This document shows, one piece after another, positions 1-8,762 of a stretch of DNA of 64,000 bases. The stretch covers positions 1 through 64,000 of the forward strand of contig NZ_CABVQC010000022.1 in the NCBI RefSeq assembly GCF_902499175.1, written 5' to 3'. A program made the position numbers and the translations under genes. The notes under the pieces were generated by a model, which searched no databases, had not been told where the DNA came from, and saw only the letters and a program-made list of their open reading frames with translations. The stretch is from Burkholderia aenigmatica (GTDB taxonomy: Bacteria; Pseudomonadota; Gammaproteobacteria; Burkholderiales; Burkholderiaceae). Every line of letters starts with the position of its first letter. The first letter of the stretch is position 1.

Positions 1-625
1 CTCTCGTCGGCCAACAGCTCGATCGGTTCGCTGTCGACTTCCACGTCGACCGGCCTGTCGTCGGCCAACAGCTCGATTGGTTCGCTCTCGACCTCCACGT
101 CGACCGGCCTCTCCTCGGCCAACAGCTCGATCGGGTCGCTGTCGACTTCGACCTCGACCGGCATCAACTCGCTGTCCACTGGCCTGAGCAGCACGAACAG
201 CTCGGTGTCGTCGCTGTCCACGTCGACCTCGACGGGCCTGTCCTCGGCGAACAGCTCGATCGGCTCGCTGTCGACCTCGACCTCGACCGGCATCAACTCG
301 CTGTCCACCGGCCTGAGCAGCACGAACAGCTCGGTGTCGTCGCTGTCGACTTCGACCTCGACGGGCCTGTCCTCGGCCAACAGCTCGATCAGCTCGCTGT
401 CGACCTCGACCTCGACGGGCCTCTCGTCGGCCAACAGCTCGATCGGGTCGCTGTCGACCTCGACCTCGACCGGCATCAACTCGTTGTCCACCGGCCTGAG
501 CAGCACGAACAGCACGATCCTGTCGCTGTCCACGTCGACGTCGACCGGCATCGGCTCGCTGTCCACCGGCCTGAGCAGCACGAACAGCTCGGTGTCGTCG
601 CTGTCGACCTCGACCTCGACCGCGA
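1..625 (+). repeat. Tandem Ser/Thr-rich coding repeats of the adhesin stalk
   Basis: Modules encoding SLSTSTSTG followed by either LSSANSSI or INSLSTGLSSTNSSV recur head to tail. Even their synonymous sites are almost unchanged: the block ctgtcgacctcgacctcgac recurs with few differences. A second, shorter set of the same modules lies at about 1405-1680 in the same gene, after the head. The near-identity at DNA level suggests recent duplication or gene conversion, so copy number may vary between isolates and may be collapsed in short-read assemblies. Confidence 0.9.
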
Positions 626-2265
626 TCAATGACGCGAAGACGCACTACTACAGCGTCAACGACAACGGCGTGCAGCAAGGCAACTACGACAACAAGGGCG
701 CGACGGGCATCAACGCCATCGCAGCCGGCGTGAACGCCAGCGCAGCAGGCAACAGCAGCGTCGCGGTCGGCGACGGCTCGAACGCGCAGTCGGCAGGCGC
801 GGTCGCGATCGGCCAGAACGCATCGGCAACGGGCGGCAAGGCCGTGTCGATCGGCTCCGGCAACACGGCAAGCGGCGACGGCGCGGTCGCGATCGGCGAC
901 CCGAGCATCGCAACGGGTACCGGCGCGGTGGCGATGGGCGCGAACGACACGGCGACCGGCGACGGCGCAGTGGCGCTCGGCAACGCGAACACGGCCAACG
1001 GCGCCAGCGCGCTTGCACTCGGCAGCTCGAACCAGGCCACCGCGGACAACACGATCGCGCTGGGCAACAATGCCACGGCAAGCGCCACCGGCGCACAAGC
1101 CTACGGCTCGGCTGCCAAGGCCACGGCCGCCGATGCGCTCGCCTTCGGCACGAACGCACAGGCCAACGTCGCCAACTCGATCGCACTCGGCGCGAACTCG
1201 GTCACGAGTGCCGCGAACCCGACGTCGAGCGCCACGATCGGCGGTGTCACGTACTTCTTCGCGGGCACCTCGCCGGTTGGCGTGTTGAACATCGGTGGAA
1301 AGGACCAGGAACGCCAGATCACCGGCGTCGCCGCCGGCCGGATCTCGGCCAGCAGCACGGACGCGATCAACGGCAGCCAGCTCAACGCGACGAACAACGC
1401 GATTAACGCGCTGTCGACCTCGACCGTGTCGAACGTCGCGTCGCTGTCGACCGGCATCAACTCGCTGTCCACCGGCCTGAGCAGCACGAACAGCTCGGTG
1501 TCGTCGCTGTCCACGTCGACCTCGACCGCGATCAACTCGTTGTCGACGGGCCTGAGCGCGACGAACAGCAACGTCAACTCGCTGTCGACGTCGACCTCGA
1601 CCGGCATCGGTTCGCTGTCCACCGGCCTGAGCACGACGAACAGCAACGTGGCGTCGCTGTCGACCGGCGTGACCAACATCAACAACACGTTGAACTCGCT
1701 GTCGACGACGATCAACAACAACACGACGCGCGCCGCTAACAACAACGGTGTCGCGGCCGACATGAACGGCACGGGCAGCGATGCGCCGAAGGTCACTGCC
1801 GGCTCGAACTCGGTGGCGATCGGCGCGAATTCGAACGACGGCGGTCGCTCGAACGTGGTGTCGGTCGGTAGCGACACGCAGCAGCGCCAGGTCATCAACG
1901 TCGCGCCGGGTACGCAAGGCACCGACGCGGTGAACGTGAACCAGCTGACGCAGGTGCAGACGACGCTGTCGACGGCACTGTCGGGCCAGCAGGCGCAAAT
2001 CAACTCGCTGGGTTCGCAACTGCAGCAGACCGACCAGATGGCGAAGCAGGGTATCGCGGCCGTCGGCGCGATGGCGTCGATCCCGCAGCTCGATCGCGAC
2101 GCCAACTTCGGGATGGGCGTGGGTACGTCGACCTTCCTCGGCCAGAAGGCGATGGCGGTCAACATGCAGGCCCGCATCACGGAGAACCTGAAGGCGTCGA
2201 TCAACGGCGGCTTCAGCGGCGGTCAGAAGGTGATCGGCGCCGGCATGCTGTACCAGTGGAAGTAA
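1..2265 (+). CDS. Trimeric autotransporter adhesin (YadA-like), 5' end outside window
   Basis: Surface adhesin that secretes its own passenger through a trimeric C-terminal barrel. The frame is open from the first base, so the signal peptide and the N-terminal part are missing; 754 residues are visible. From nt 1 to about 630 is a stalk of near-identical Ser/Thr-rich repeats (units like SLSTSTSTGLSSANSSI). From about 690 to 1240 lies a YadA-type head of repeated 14-residue units such as SVAVGDGSNAQSAGAVAIG. A neck follows (INGSQLNATNNA, near 1370-1400), then a second Ser/Thr stalk (about 1400-1730), a mini-head with GSNSVAIGAN, a second neck (DAVNVNQL), a coiled coil, and the roughly 75-residue YadA anchor ending in an aromatic-rich MLYQWK. 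The anchor and necks make the family assignment firm. The neighbouring OmpA lipoprotein and putative glycosyltransferases suggest a modified adhesin; that is inference. Confidence 0.95.
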   Translation, partial: LSSANSSIGSLSTSTSTGLSSANSSIGSLSTSTSTGLSSANSSIGSLSTSTSTGINSLSTGLSSTNSSVSSLSTSTSTGLSSANSSIGSLSTSTSTGINSLSTGLSSTNSSVSSLSTSTSTGLSSANSSISSLSTSTSTGLSSANSSIGSLSTSTSTGINSLSTGLSSTNSTILSLSTSTSTGIGSLSTGLSSTNSSVSSLSTSTSTAINDAKTHYYSVNDNGVQQGNYDNKGATGINAIAAGVNASAAGNSSVAVGDGSNAQSAGAVAIGQNASATGGKAVSIGSGNTASGDGAVAIGDPSIATGTGAVAMGANDTATGDGAVALGNANTANGASALALGSSNQATADNTIALGNNATASATGAQAYGSAAKATAADALAFGTNAQANVANSIALGANSVTSAANPTSSATIGGVTYFFAGTSPVGVLNIGGKDQERQITGVAAGRISASSTDAINGSQLNATNNAINALSTSTVSNVASLSTGINSLSTGLSSTNSSVSSLSTSTSTAINSLSTGLSATNSNVNSLSTSTSTGIGSLSTGLSTTNSNVASLSTGVTNINNTLNSLSTTINNNTTRAANNNGVAADMNGTGSDAPKVTAGSNSVAIGANSNDGGRSNVVSVGSDTQQRQVINVAPGTQGTDAVNVNQLTQVQTTLSTALSGQQAQINSLGSQLQQTDQMAKQGIAAVGAMASIPQLDRDANFGMGVGTSTFLGQKAMAVNMQARITENLKASINGGFSGGQKVIGAGMLYQWK

Positions 2266-2332
2266 CGCGTCGCGCCGCCAGGCCGCCCGGCTCGCCAGCC
2301 GGACGGCCCGCGGCGGCCCCGACGGCCAGACG

Positions 2333-2360
2333 AGCCCGCCGCGCAAGCCGTGGCGGGCTT
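2333..2360 (+). terminator. Hairpin between adhesin and OmpA lipoprotein, possible weak terminator
   Basis: Perfect 8-bp arms AGCCCGCC (2333-2340) and GGCGGGCT (2352-2359) surround an 11-base loop, 68 bases after the adhesin stop codon. There is no run of T after the stem, so it may only attenuate readthrough or stabilise the adhesin mRNA end. Confidence 0.3.
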
Positions 2361-2389
2361 CAGTCAACCCAAGCATTGAGGATGTAACC

Positions 2390-3052
2390 GTGAACAAACT
2401 CGCTCTTGCGCTCGCGCTTTCCGCAACGGCCCTCGCCGCGTGCTCGACCGCATCCGGCCCGACCTTCAGCGCCTCCGAACTGCAGCCGCGCGACGGCGTG
2501 CGCACCTTCCAGGTGGACTGCCACGGCCTGCTGTCGGGCCCGCAGACCTGCATGAAGGCCGCCCGCAAGATTTGCGGCGAAGAACCCGTGCGCGCCCTCG
2601 ACTCGGCCCGCGCGCTGCGCGACAAATCCGATCCCGCGACGCTCGTGTTCCAGTGCGGCGCCGCGCCGGCCGAAGCGGCGTCCGCCGCCACGCCGGCGGC
2701 TGCCGTCGTCGAACAGGTGAACCTGTCGGGCGACGCGCTGTTCGCGACCGACCACGCGACGCTCGCCCCGACCGCGCGCGAATCGCTCGACCGTTTGCTG
2801 AGCGAGCGCGCAGACCACACGTACTCGCAGGTGAGCGTCACCGGCTTTACGGATTCGGTGGGCAGCGACGACTACAACCTCGCGCTGTCGAAGCGCCGCG
2901 CCGAATCCGTCGCGGCATACCTGAAGGCGCACGGCCTGAAGACCGACTCGCTGACGGTCTCGGGCCGCGGCAAGGCCGATCCGGTGGCGTCCAACGCGAC
3001 GCCGGAAGGCCGCGCCAGCAACCGCCGCGTCGAAATCCGCCTGCAGCACTGA
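2390..3052 (+). CDS. OmpA-family outer-membrane lipoprotein
   Basis: Peptidoglycan-binding lipoprotein of 220 residues. The N terminus is a lipoprotein signal with lipobox LAAC (Cys18). A variable region with four further cysteines (residues about 40-95) precedes a C-terminal OmpA-like domain (about residues 115-220). Its signature residues are visible: ALFATDHATL, GFTDSVGSDDYNLALSKRRA and the closing SNRRVEI. The start is GTG at 2390, with a GAGGA ribosome site at 2378-2382. It lies 124 bases after the adhesin on the same strand, so it may be co-transcribed. Pairing of a trimeric autotransporter with a small lipoprotein is known (SadA with SadB), but SadB is not OmpA-like, so a role in anchoring or folding the adhesin here is inference. 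Confidence 0.9.
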   Translation: MNKLALALALSATALAACSTASGPTFSASELQPRDGVRTFQVDCHGLLSGPQTCMKAARKICGEEPVRALDSARALRDKSDPATLVFQCGAAPAEAASAATPAAAVVEQVNLSGDALFATDHATLAPTARESLDRLLSERADHTYSQVSVTGFTDSVGSDDYNLALSKRRAESVAAYLKAHGLKTDSLTVSGRGKADPVASNATPEGRASNRRVEIRLQH

Positions 3053-3441
3053 GCGCGGCGCCCCGCTCCGGCAGGCCGCCAGCGCCGCGCCGGACCGGCA
3101 CCCGACCACCGCCGGACCACCCGGGCGCCGCTTCGCCGGCGTCCCGCTCCCGTGGGCCGGCGGCTATGTCAAAGTTCGTCATGTCCCTCCACAAACCGGC
3201 GGTTTCCATGCCACAATCGCCGCAGACAGTCGCCGGGGCAGCCTGCCCGAATCGCGCGCCGTGCCAGGCGTGCCCGACGACACGCCGGAATCCGGCTGCC
3301 GCCCCCGCGATCCACGTCACACGATTCGCCTGCTGCGGCGCACCGGCGCGAATCCAATCATGACAATCCACGGCGCGCCGCTTCCCGGCCCGGCGCTCGA
3401 CGCCACGCCCGGACGCACGACGCCGCAGAGGAAACCAACCG
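3053..3441. other. Gap between OmpA lipoprotein and first DUF2827 gene
   Basis: A 389-base GC-rich stretch with no convincing open frame, RNA or terminator. It probably holds the promoter of the DUF2827 genes, but I cannot point to a clear -35/-10 pair. Confidence 0.5.
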
Positions 3442-4587
3442 GTGACGGACATCAATGAAGCCGCCTCGGGCGGCACTCGCAAGCAACGGCCGGCCGTCGG
3501 CATCTCGCTGTTTGCGCGCGACGGCCAGGCGATCTGGGAAAACGGCATACACCAGAACATCGCGTTCCTCGCGATGATGCTCAAGCGCTCGGATCGCGTC
3601 GGCCCCGTCTACTTCCTGAATGGCGGCGACGCCAACGCACTGCCGGCCGGCCTCGAACTCGACGGCCTCGACATCCCGCTCGTCAAGCCCACCGACGTCA
3701 CGCACGAACTCGACGTCGTGATCGAAATGGGCGCGCAGTTGCCGGTCGAATGGCTCAGGCACATGAAGGCGCTCGGCAAGAAAATCGCCGCGTTCTTCTG
3801 CGGGCACGTGTACGCCGGCCTGTGCGAAACCCCGATCTTCGGCAAACCGTCGGGACACGTTTTCAACGGCGCGCCGTTCGACGAAGTATGGCTGCTGCCG
3901 CAATACGACAAGACCGCCGCGCCGATGCTGCAGACCATCCTGCGTGCGCCGGTCCACCTGATGCCGCACATCTGGTCGCCGTACTTCCTCGAGCGCCGCA
4001 TCGCCGCGCTCGCCGCGGAAGGCGCGACGTTCGGCTATCGGCCGGGCCGCCGCCCGTGGCAACTGGCCATGCTCGAACCGAACATCTCGGTCGCGAAGTC
4101 CTGTCACTACCCGATGCTTGCGTGCGATGAGCTCTACCGTGCGCGTCCGGACGCGGTTCAACACATGTTCGTCGTGAACGCGTTGCACATGAAGGAGCAT
4201 CCGACCTTCGTGCACTTCGCAAACAGCCTCGATCTCGTGCGCCAGCACAAGGCCACCTTCGAGCCGCGCCTCGACCTGCCGGGCTTCATGGCGCGCCATG
4301 CGGATGCTGTCGTGTCGCACCACTGGGAAAACGGGCAGAACTATCTGTATTACGACGTGCTGTACGGCGGCTATCCGCTGATCCACAACTCGACGCTGAT
4401 CGGCGACGCCGGCTATTACTACCCGGACTTCGATGCCGCCGCGGGCGGCCGTGCGCTGCTCGATGCGTGGCTGCATCACGACGAACGCCTCGACGAGTAC
4501 CGTGCGAAGGCCGGCCGGCTGCTGCAGTCGGTCTCGATCGACAACCCCGCGAACCTCGACGCGTTCGTCTCGCGTCTGGTCGCCTGA
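3442..4587 (+). CDS. DUF2827 protein, putative GT-B-like glycosyltransferase (copy 1)
   Basis: A 381-residue cytoplasmic protein with no signal peptide or membrane segment. It belongs with the three other copies in this window to what I recognise as DUF2827, a Burkholderia family of unproven function. Shared marks are an N-terminal W-x-N-G-x-x-Q-N motif (here IWENGIHQN, residues about 32-40) followed by a predicted Rossmann-like strand-helix alternation. The C-terminal block reads SHHWENGQNYLYYD (His293 to about 304), then LYGGYPLIHNS and GYYYPDFD. The C-terminal layout (acidic residue, then a helix, then G-x-P-L) resembles the nucleotide-sugar half of GT-B enzymes; this is a by-eye judgement. 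GTG start at 3442 with an AGAGGAA site at 3427-3433. It is first of three tandem paralogues beside a Ser/Thr-rich adhesin, so a role in modifying that adhesin is plausible but unproven. Confidence 0.85.
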   Translation: MTDINEAASGGTRKQRPAVGISLFARDGQAIWENGIHQNIAFLAMMLKRSDRVGPVYFLNGGDANALPAGLELDGLDIPLVKPTDVTHELDVVIEMGAQLPVEWLRHMKALGKKIAAFFCGHVYAGLCETPIFGKPSGHVFNGAPFDEVWLLPQYDKTAAPMLQTILRAPVHLMPHIWSPYFLERRIAALAAEGATFGYRPGRRPWQLAMLEPNISVAKSCHYPMLACDELYRARPDAVQHMFVVNALHMKEHPTFVHFANSLDLVRQHKATFEPRLDLPGFMARHADAVVSHHWENGQNYLYYDVLYGGYPLIHNSTLIGDAGYYYPDFDAAAGGRALLDAWLHHDERLDEYRAKAGRLLQSVSIDNPANLDAFVSRLVA

Positions 4588-4601
4588 ACCGGAGAATACG
4601 C

Positions 4602-5756
4602 ATGTCGGACTCCAATGCCCGTCAAGCGCCCGGCGAGGGCAAGCGTCTCGTCGTCGGCGTGTCGCTGTTCGTGCGCGGCGCCGGCCAGTCGCTGTGGGAA
4701 AACGGCATCTTCCAGAACTGCCTGCTGCTGATCCTGCTGCTGCGCCAGTCGCCGCTCGTCGCGGAAGCGGTGATGGTGAACGGCGGCGAACAGATCGCCG
4801 ATCCGCAGATGATGCTCGGCGAATGGGACGTGCCGCTGCTGTCGATGGACGAAGCGCTGCAGCGCTGCGACGTGCTGATCGAAATGAGTGCGCAGTTCGG
4901 CGCGGACTACCTGCGCGCGTTCCGCGAGCGCGGCGGCAAGGTCGTCACGATGCGGGTCGGCAACGACTACGTGATCGACATCGAACGCGCGATGTTCGAC
5001 AAGCCGTCGGGCTTCCTGTTCTCGGGCGCGCCATACGATGCGGTGTGGACGATTCCCGAGTTCGAGCGCTCGTGCCTGCACTATTACCAGACGGGCTTGC
5101 GCGCGCCCGTCACGATCGTCCCGCACATCTGGCACCCGATGCTGTTCGACAAGGCGCGCGCGACACTCGGCGCCGGGCTGTCGTTCGGCTATGAGCCCGG
5201 CAAGCCGCGCTGGCGCGTGACGATGTTCGAGCCGAACATCTGCATGGTGAAGACCAGCGTCATCCCGATGCTCGTGACCGAGGAAGCGTATCGCGCCAAG
5301 CCTGATTTCCTCGAGTTCGTGCGCGTGTGCAACACGCTGCACCTGAAGGAACATGCGACGTTCGTTCACTTCGCGAAGAGCCTCGACATCGTGAACCACG
5401 GGATCACGACGTTCGAGAGCCGCTACGCGGTGTACGAATTCATGGCCGCGTACGGCGATGCGGTGGTGTCGCACACGTGGGAAAACGCGCAGAACTACCT
5501 GTACTACGAGCTGCTGTACGGCGACTACCCGCTGATCCACAACTCGCCGTTCCTCGGCAAGGCCGGGTATTTCTATCCGGACTTCGACTGCCAAGCCGGC
5601 GGCCGCGCGCTGCTGCAGGCGTTCGCCGAACACGACGCGAACCTCGAAGCATACCGCGAGCAATCGAGGCATGTGCTCAGCTCGGTCAGCATCTACAACC
5701 CCGAGAACGTCGCCGCTTATACGGATGCGATCGCCACCCTCTATCGCGACGCCTGA
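4602..5756 (+). CDS. DUF2827 protein, putative GT-B-like glycosyltransferase (copy 2)
   Basis: A 384-residue paralogue of the preceding protein, with the same landmarks in the same order: SLWENGIFQN near the start, VLIEMSAQFG, a NDYVIDIERAMF block, PHIWHPMLF, FEPNICMVKTS, and SHTWENAQNYLYYE followed by LYGDYPLIHNS and GYFYPDFD. I place the start at ATG 4602, which has GGAGAAT at 4591-4597; the frame is open further upstream but without a ribosome site, and it would overlap copy 1. The gap to copy 1 is 14 bases, so the two are almost certainly one transcript. The closest relative in the window is copy 1. No catalytic residue is known for the family. Function is inferred from fold-like features and context only. 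Confidence 0.85.
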   Translation: MSDSNARQAPGEGKRLVVGVSLFVRGAGQSLWENGIFQNCLLLILLLRQSPLVAEAVMVNGGEQIADPQMMLGEWDVPLLSMDEALQRCDVLIEMSAQFGADYLRAFRERGGKVVTMRVGNDYVIDIERAMFDKPSGFLFSGAPYDAVWTIPEFERSCLHYYQTGLRAPVTIVPHIWHPMLFDKARATLGAGLSFGYEPGKPRWRVTMFEPNICMVKTSVIPMLVTEEAYRAKPDFLEFVRVCNTLHLKEHATFVHFAKSLDIVNHGITTFESRYAVYEFMAAYGDAVVSHTWENAQNYLYYELLYGDYPLIHNSPFLGKAGYFYPDFDCQAGGRALLQAFAEHDANLEAYREQSRHVLSSVSIYNPENVAAYTDAIATLYRDA

Positions 5757-5915
5757 CGCGGCCGCCCTTTGCGAACGCCGACACAACCGAACGCCTGCCC
5801 CTCGCTCGCGCGACATGGCTGATCGGCTGCGCCGTCGCGCCGATCGCGATCGGCGCGCATGCGCAATCCATCGGCACGTCGTCATCCGCGCATCGTCCGC
5901 ACCACGGAGCAACTG

Positions 5916-7052
5916 ATGAAACTCAATGTCGCGATAACGATGAACGTGCAGCGCGATGCGACGCAGTCGATCTGGTACAACGGCGCGAACCAGCACTGCG
6001 TGTACCTGTACATGCTGCTGAAGCAGTCGCCGCTGATCGGCGAGGTCTGGCTCACGCACGACAACGGCATCACCGAGTATCCGCAGGCGCTGATGATGGA
6101 CGCGTTCGGCGACGCGCTGCGCCCGCTGTCGGCCGTCGTCCACCAGACCGACCTGCTGATCGAGATGAATGCGTTCATCGATCCGACCCACACGGACGTC
6201 GTGCGCCAGCGCGGCGGCAAGTGCGTGTCGTACCGCTTCGGCAACGACTACGTGATCGCCGTCGAGACGATCAACTTCGAGAAGAACGACTGGCGGCCGA
6301 ACCCGCACCGCGTGCAGTTCGACGAAATCTGGACCAACCCGCAGCACATGCACACGTGCGCGGCCTACTTCCAGGCCGTCTATCGCGCGCCGGTGATCGA
6401 GCTGCCGCACATCTGGTCGCCGTATTTCATCGAGCGCAGCCTCGACGCCGATCCTGAACTGAAAGCGCGCTTCGGCTATCGCAACCACGGCACCGCGAAA
6501 CGCATTGCGTTCTTCGAGCCGAACCTGAACGTCGTGAAGAGTTCGATCGTGCCGATGCTCGCCGCGAACGCGTGCTATGTCGAGCACCCGGAGCTCGTCG
6601 AACACGTGTACATGACCAACACGTTCGACAAGAAGGAAAACGTCGCCTTCAAGCATCTCGCGCTCGGGCTCGAAATGGTGCGCGACGGCAAGGCGACCGC
6701 CGACGTGCGTGCGCCGTTCGTCGCGTGGGCCGCGCATCACACCGACATCGTCGTGTCCCATCATTGGGAAAACGGCCTCAACTACCTGCTGTACGACGCG
6801 CTGTACGGCAACTACCCGCTCGTGCACAACTCGCCGTTCCTGCGCGACGTCGGCTACTACTATCCGGACTTCGAAATCTTCGATGCGGCGCGCGCGATCG
6901 CGACCGCCGCGCAGACCCACGACGCGCGGCTCGACGACTACGCGGCGGCGGCTCGCCGTTGCCTGCACCAGGTCGACACGCTCGCCGAGCACAACGTCCG
7001 CGCGTATTCCGAGCAGATCCAGCGGCTGTTCGCCGGCCGCGCGCTCGGCTGA
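5916..7052 (+). CDS. DUF2827 protein, putative GT-B-like glycosyltransferase (copy 3)
   Basis: A 378-residue third paralogue. The N-terminal motif is SIWYNGANQH, where Tyr replaces the Glu of copies 1 and 2 and His replaces the final Asn. It keeps LPHIWSPYFIE, FEPNLNVVKSS, SHHWENGLNYLLYD, LYGNYPLVHNS and GYYYPDFE. The ATG at 5916 has CGGAG at 5905-5909; the frame is open upstream but without a better site. It lies 159 bases after copy 2 with no gene between. The copies differ more at the N-terminal (likely acceptor) half than at the C-terminal block. If these are glycosyltransferases, they may share a donor type and differ in acceptor; that is inference. Confidence 0.85.
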   Translation: MKLNVAITMNVQRDATQSIWYNGANQHCVYLYMLLKQSPLIGEVWLTHDNGITEYPQALMMDAFGDALRPLSAVVHQTDLLIEMNAFIDPTHTDVVRQRGGKCVSYRFGNDYVIAVETINFEKNDWRPNPHRVQFDEIWTNPQHMHTCAAYFQAVYRAPVIELPHIWSPYFIERSLDADPELKARFGYRNHGTAKRIAFFEPNLNVVKSSIVPMLAANACYVEHPELVEHVYMTNTFDKKENVAFKHLALGLEMVRDGKATADVRAPFVAWAAHHTDIVVSHHWENGLNYLLYDALYGNYPLVHNSPFLRDVGYYYPDFEIFDAARAIATAAQTHDARLDDYAAAARRCLHQVDTLAEHNVRAYSEQIQRLFAGRALG

Positions 7053-7377
7053 CCGCCTTCGTCCACGCGACCGCCCACGCATCAGGCCGTCCGCGATTTC
7101 GTCGCGATCGAGTCGATCCACGGTCGTTCGTCATCAACCCGCACTGTGCATTGCCGGCCGAGGCGCCGGTCAAGACCGGCCGGCCATCCATCCAGGACGA
7201 GCTCGACAGGATCCTGCGGGTGATTGACGGCACGGGCCACACGGTGGCGCGCGTGCTCAGTGGATTCGGGAAGGATCGATCGATTGGCCGGAAGTCCGGG
7301 CCGCTATGCGCAAACGATGCCGACGCGGGCCGCGCCCATCGCACCGTGCCAGCGCCCGTAACCGGCGTGAACAGGCG
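7053..7377. other. Gap between convergent copy-3 DUF2827 gene and small unknown gene
   Basis: A 325-base region between convergent genes. It contains a short hairpin (CCGGTC-aa-GACCGG near 7168-7181) without a T tract. One plus-strand frame around 7160-7260 has protein-like composition (GRPSIQDELDRILRVIDG) but no start signal, so it could be a gene remnant. I make no call. Confidence 0.4.
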
Positions 7378-7794
7378 CTAGACCAGCACCCGATCGCCGC
7401 TCTGCGCGGCAAACACACGGCCGTGCCGCCGCCCCGTCCGCGCGAGTACGGCGAAGCAATGTGCCGCCGGCCGGCCGGCGCCGCCGGATTGCTTGACGAG
7501 GCTGTCGGCTACGCCACGCGCGATCGCCGACTCTTCACCGCACGCGCCCGCGATGACGCCCGCGTAATAGTGCCGCGCCGCCAGTTCGCGGCCACCGGCG
7601 TCGAGCGGCTTCATGCGCTGAATGCGACGCGCAATGGCCTTCAGGCCGTCGAGATACGGCGCGACGTCGATCGGCACATCGGTCGCTTCGGCGCCCAGTT
7701 GCCACAGCATGTCGGCCAGCTCGGCGATCGCGACGAGGTCGCGCGCATCGGCCGCCTGCGTGCCCGTTCCGCCTCCGGCCTTCGTCCCCGCCAT
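7378..7794 (-). CDS. Small conserved-looking protein of unknown function
   Basis: A 138-residue soluble protein that I do not recognise. I chose the ATG at 7794 because AAAGGGG sits about 7 bases upstream of it; a longer frame reaching 7851 lacks a ribosome site. The protein starts with a Gly/Ala-rich tail, followed by a helical segment (DLVAIAELADMLWQLGAEA), a second segment around LDGLKAIARRIQRMK, and an alanine-rich C-terminal half with HYYAGVIAGACGEESAIARGV. There is no signal peptide, membrane segment or metal-binding cluster. It lies 92 bases downstream of the EAL gene on the same strand and may be co-transcribed with it. Codon use is consistent with a real gene, but the assignment as coding rests on that and the ribosome site only. 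Confidence 0.55.
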   Translation of the reverse strand: MAGTKAGGGTGTQAADARDLVAIAELADMLWQLGAEATDVPIDVAPYLDGLKAIARRIQRMKPLDAGGRELAARHYYAGVIAGACGEESAIARGVADSLVKQSGGAGRPAAHCFAVLARTGRRHGRVFAAQSGDRVLV

Positions 7795-7886
7795 GCCCAC
7801 GCCCCTTTGCGATTCGTCCCGGCGACACGCCGGCCATCTCGACACCGGCATGCATCATGCACGCCACCCCGCCCGTTCCCGCGCCG

Positions 7887-8762
7887 TCACGCGGCGGCAG
7901 GCGACCGCCATGAAAACCGGATGCCCTGCGCCCAGGCGACGCCGGCATCCACGATGATCTGCCGGTCGACCTCGCTCTCCACGCCTTCGACGACGACGTG
8001 CCGCGCGCCTTCATGCGCGAACGCGATCAGCCTGCGGAACTGGTAGCGCCCGATCGCGTTGCGCTTGATCATCGACAGGATCGACCGGTCGAGCTTCACG
8101 ATGTCGGGATTGCCGACCACCAGGTTGTTCAATGCACTGAAACCGACCCCGAAATCGTCGATCGCGATACGGCACCCGGTCTGCCGGAAGCGGTTCACGA
8201 ACGAACGGCCCGCGACGGGATTCAGCGGCCCCGTCTCCGTGATCTCGACCACCAGCCGCGCCGCGACCGACGGCTCGCGCTCGAGCCGCTTGAAGATGGC
8301 CAGCCACGCGTCGTCGACAACCGCGCTCGCTGCCGCCACATTGCAACCGTAGACGGCAGCCGGATCGGCGCGCAGCGCGTCGATCGTCCGGCCGACCACG
8401 AGCCGGTCGAACCACCGCATCAGCCCGAGCGCCTCGAGGCGCGGCAGGAACGCGATCGGCGGCAGCGCCTCGCGCTCGCCCCACCGCAATCGCGCCAGGC
8501 ATTCCTGATACAGCACACCACCCGACAGGTCGGCCCGGCACACGGGCTCTCGCGCGAACCCGAGCCGGCTTTCCACGAAACTGCGTACCGACGCGAGGTC
8601 GGAATGATCGTCGGGAGCACCGAAGACGAGATCGATTTCGTCACGATTCGCTTCCCGATTCGCCACCAGGCGAGCTTCGACCGCATTCATCCGGCGCTCC
8701 GGCAAATGGCGAGCCGCCGCGAGCGGCTCGACCTCAAGAAACATGCGAAGCAAGCCGATCAT
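7887..8762 (-). CDS. EAL-domain c-di-GMP phosphodiesterase
   Basis: A 291-residue cytoplasmic protein with one EAL domain from about residue 65 to the end and no sensory or GGDEF domain. Catalytic landmarks are present: E87-C-L-A-R (EALxR motif with Cys for Ala), the Asn of GCNVAAAS, VEITETG, DDFGVGFSAL (loop 6 form of DDFGTGYSSL), IVKLDRS with the conserved Lys, VEGVES, and a late AQG. The signature residues needed for hydrolysis of c-di-GMP therefore appear intact, so an active phosphodiesterase is likely. The start at 8762 has GGAGCG 4 bases upstream. It sits inside the adhesin/DUF2827 locus and is preceded by an AT-rich 700-base region, which suggests it tunes adhesin expression or biofilm switching; that is inference. 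Confidence 0.88.
   Translation of the reverse strand: MIGLLRMFLEVEPLAAARHLPERRMNAVEARLVANREANRDEIDLVFGAPDDHSDLASVRSFVESRLGFAREPVCRADLSGGVLYQECLARLRWGEREALPPIAFLPRLEALGLMRWFDRLVVGRTIDALRADPAAVYGCNVAAASAVVDDAWLAIFKRLEREPSVAARLVVEITETGPLNPVAGRSFVNRFRQTGCRIAIDDFGVGFSALNNLVVGNPDIVKLDRSILSMIKRNAIGRYQFRRLIAFAHEGARHVVVEGVESEVDRQIIVDAGVAWAQGIRFSWRSPAAA

Noticed and set aside
1-625. Regular repeats at the window start considered as a CRISPR array or satellite
   Set aside because: The frame is open throughout, encodes the adhesin stalk and continues into head and anchor domains. There are no unique spacers.
4476-7121. An 881-codon open frame on the minus strand across DUF2827 copies 2 and 3
   Set aside because: It is antisense to two genes with clear ribosome sites and family motifs. 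Its Arg/Val/His/Ala-rich composition is the expected shadow of GC-rich codon bias.
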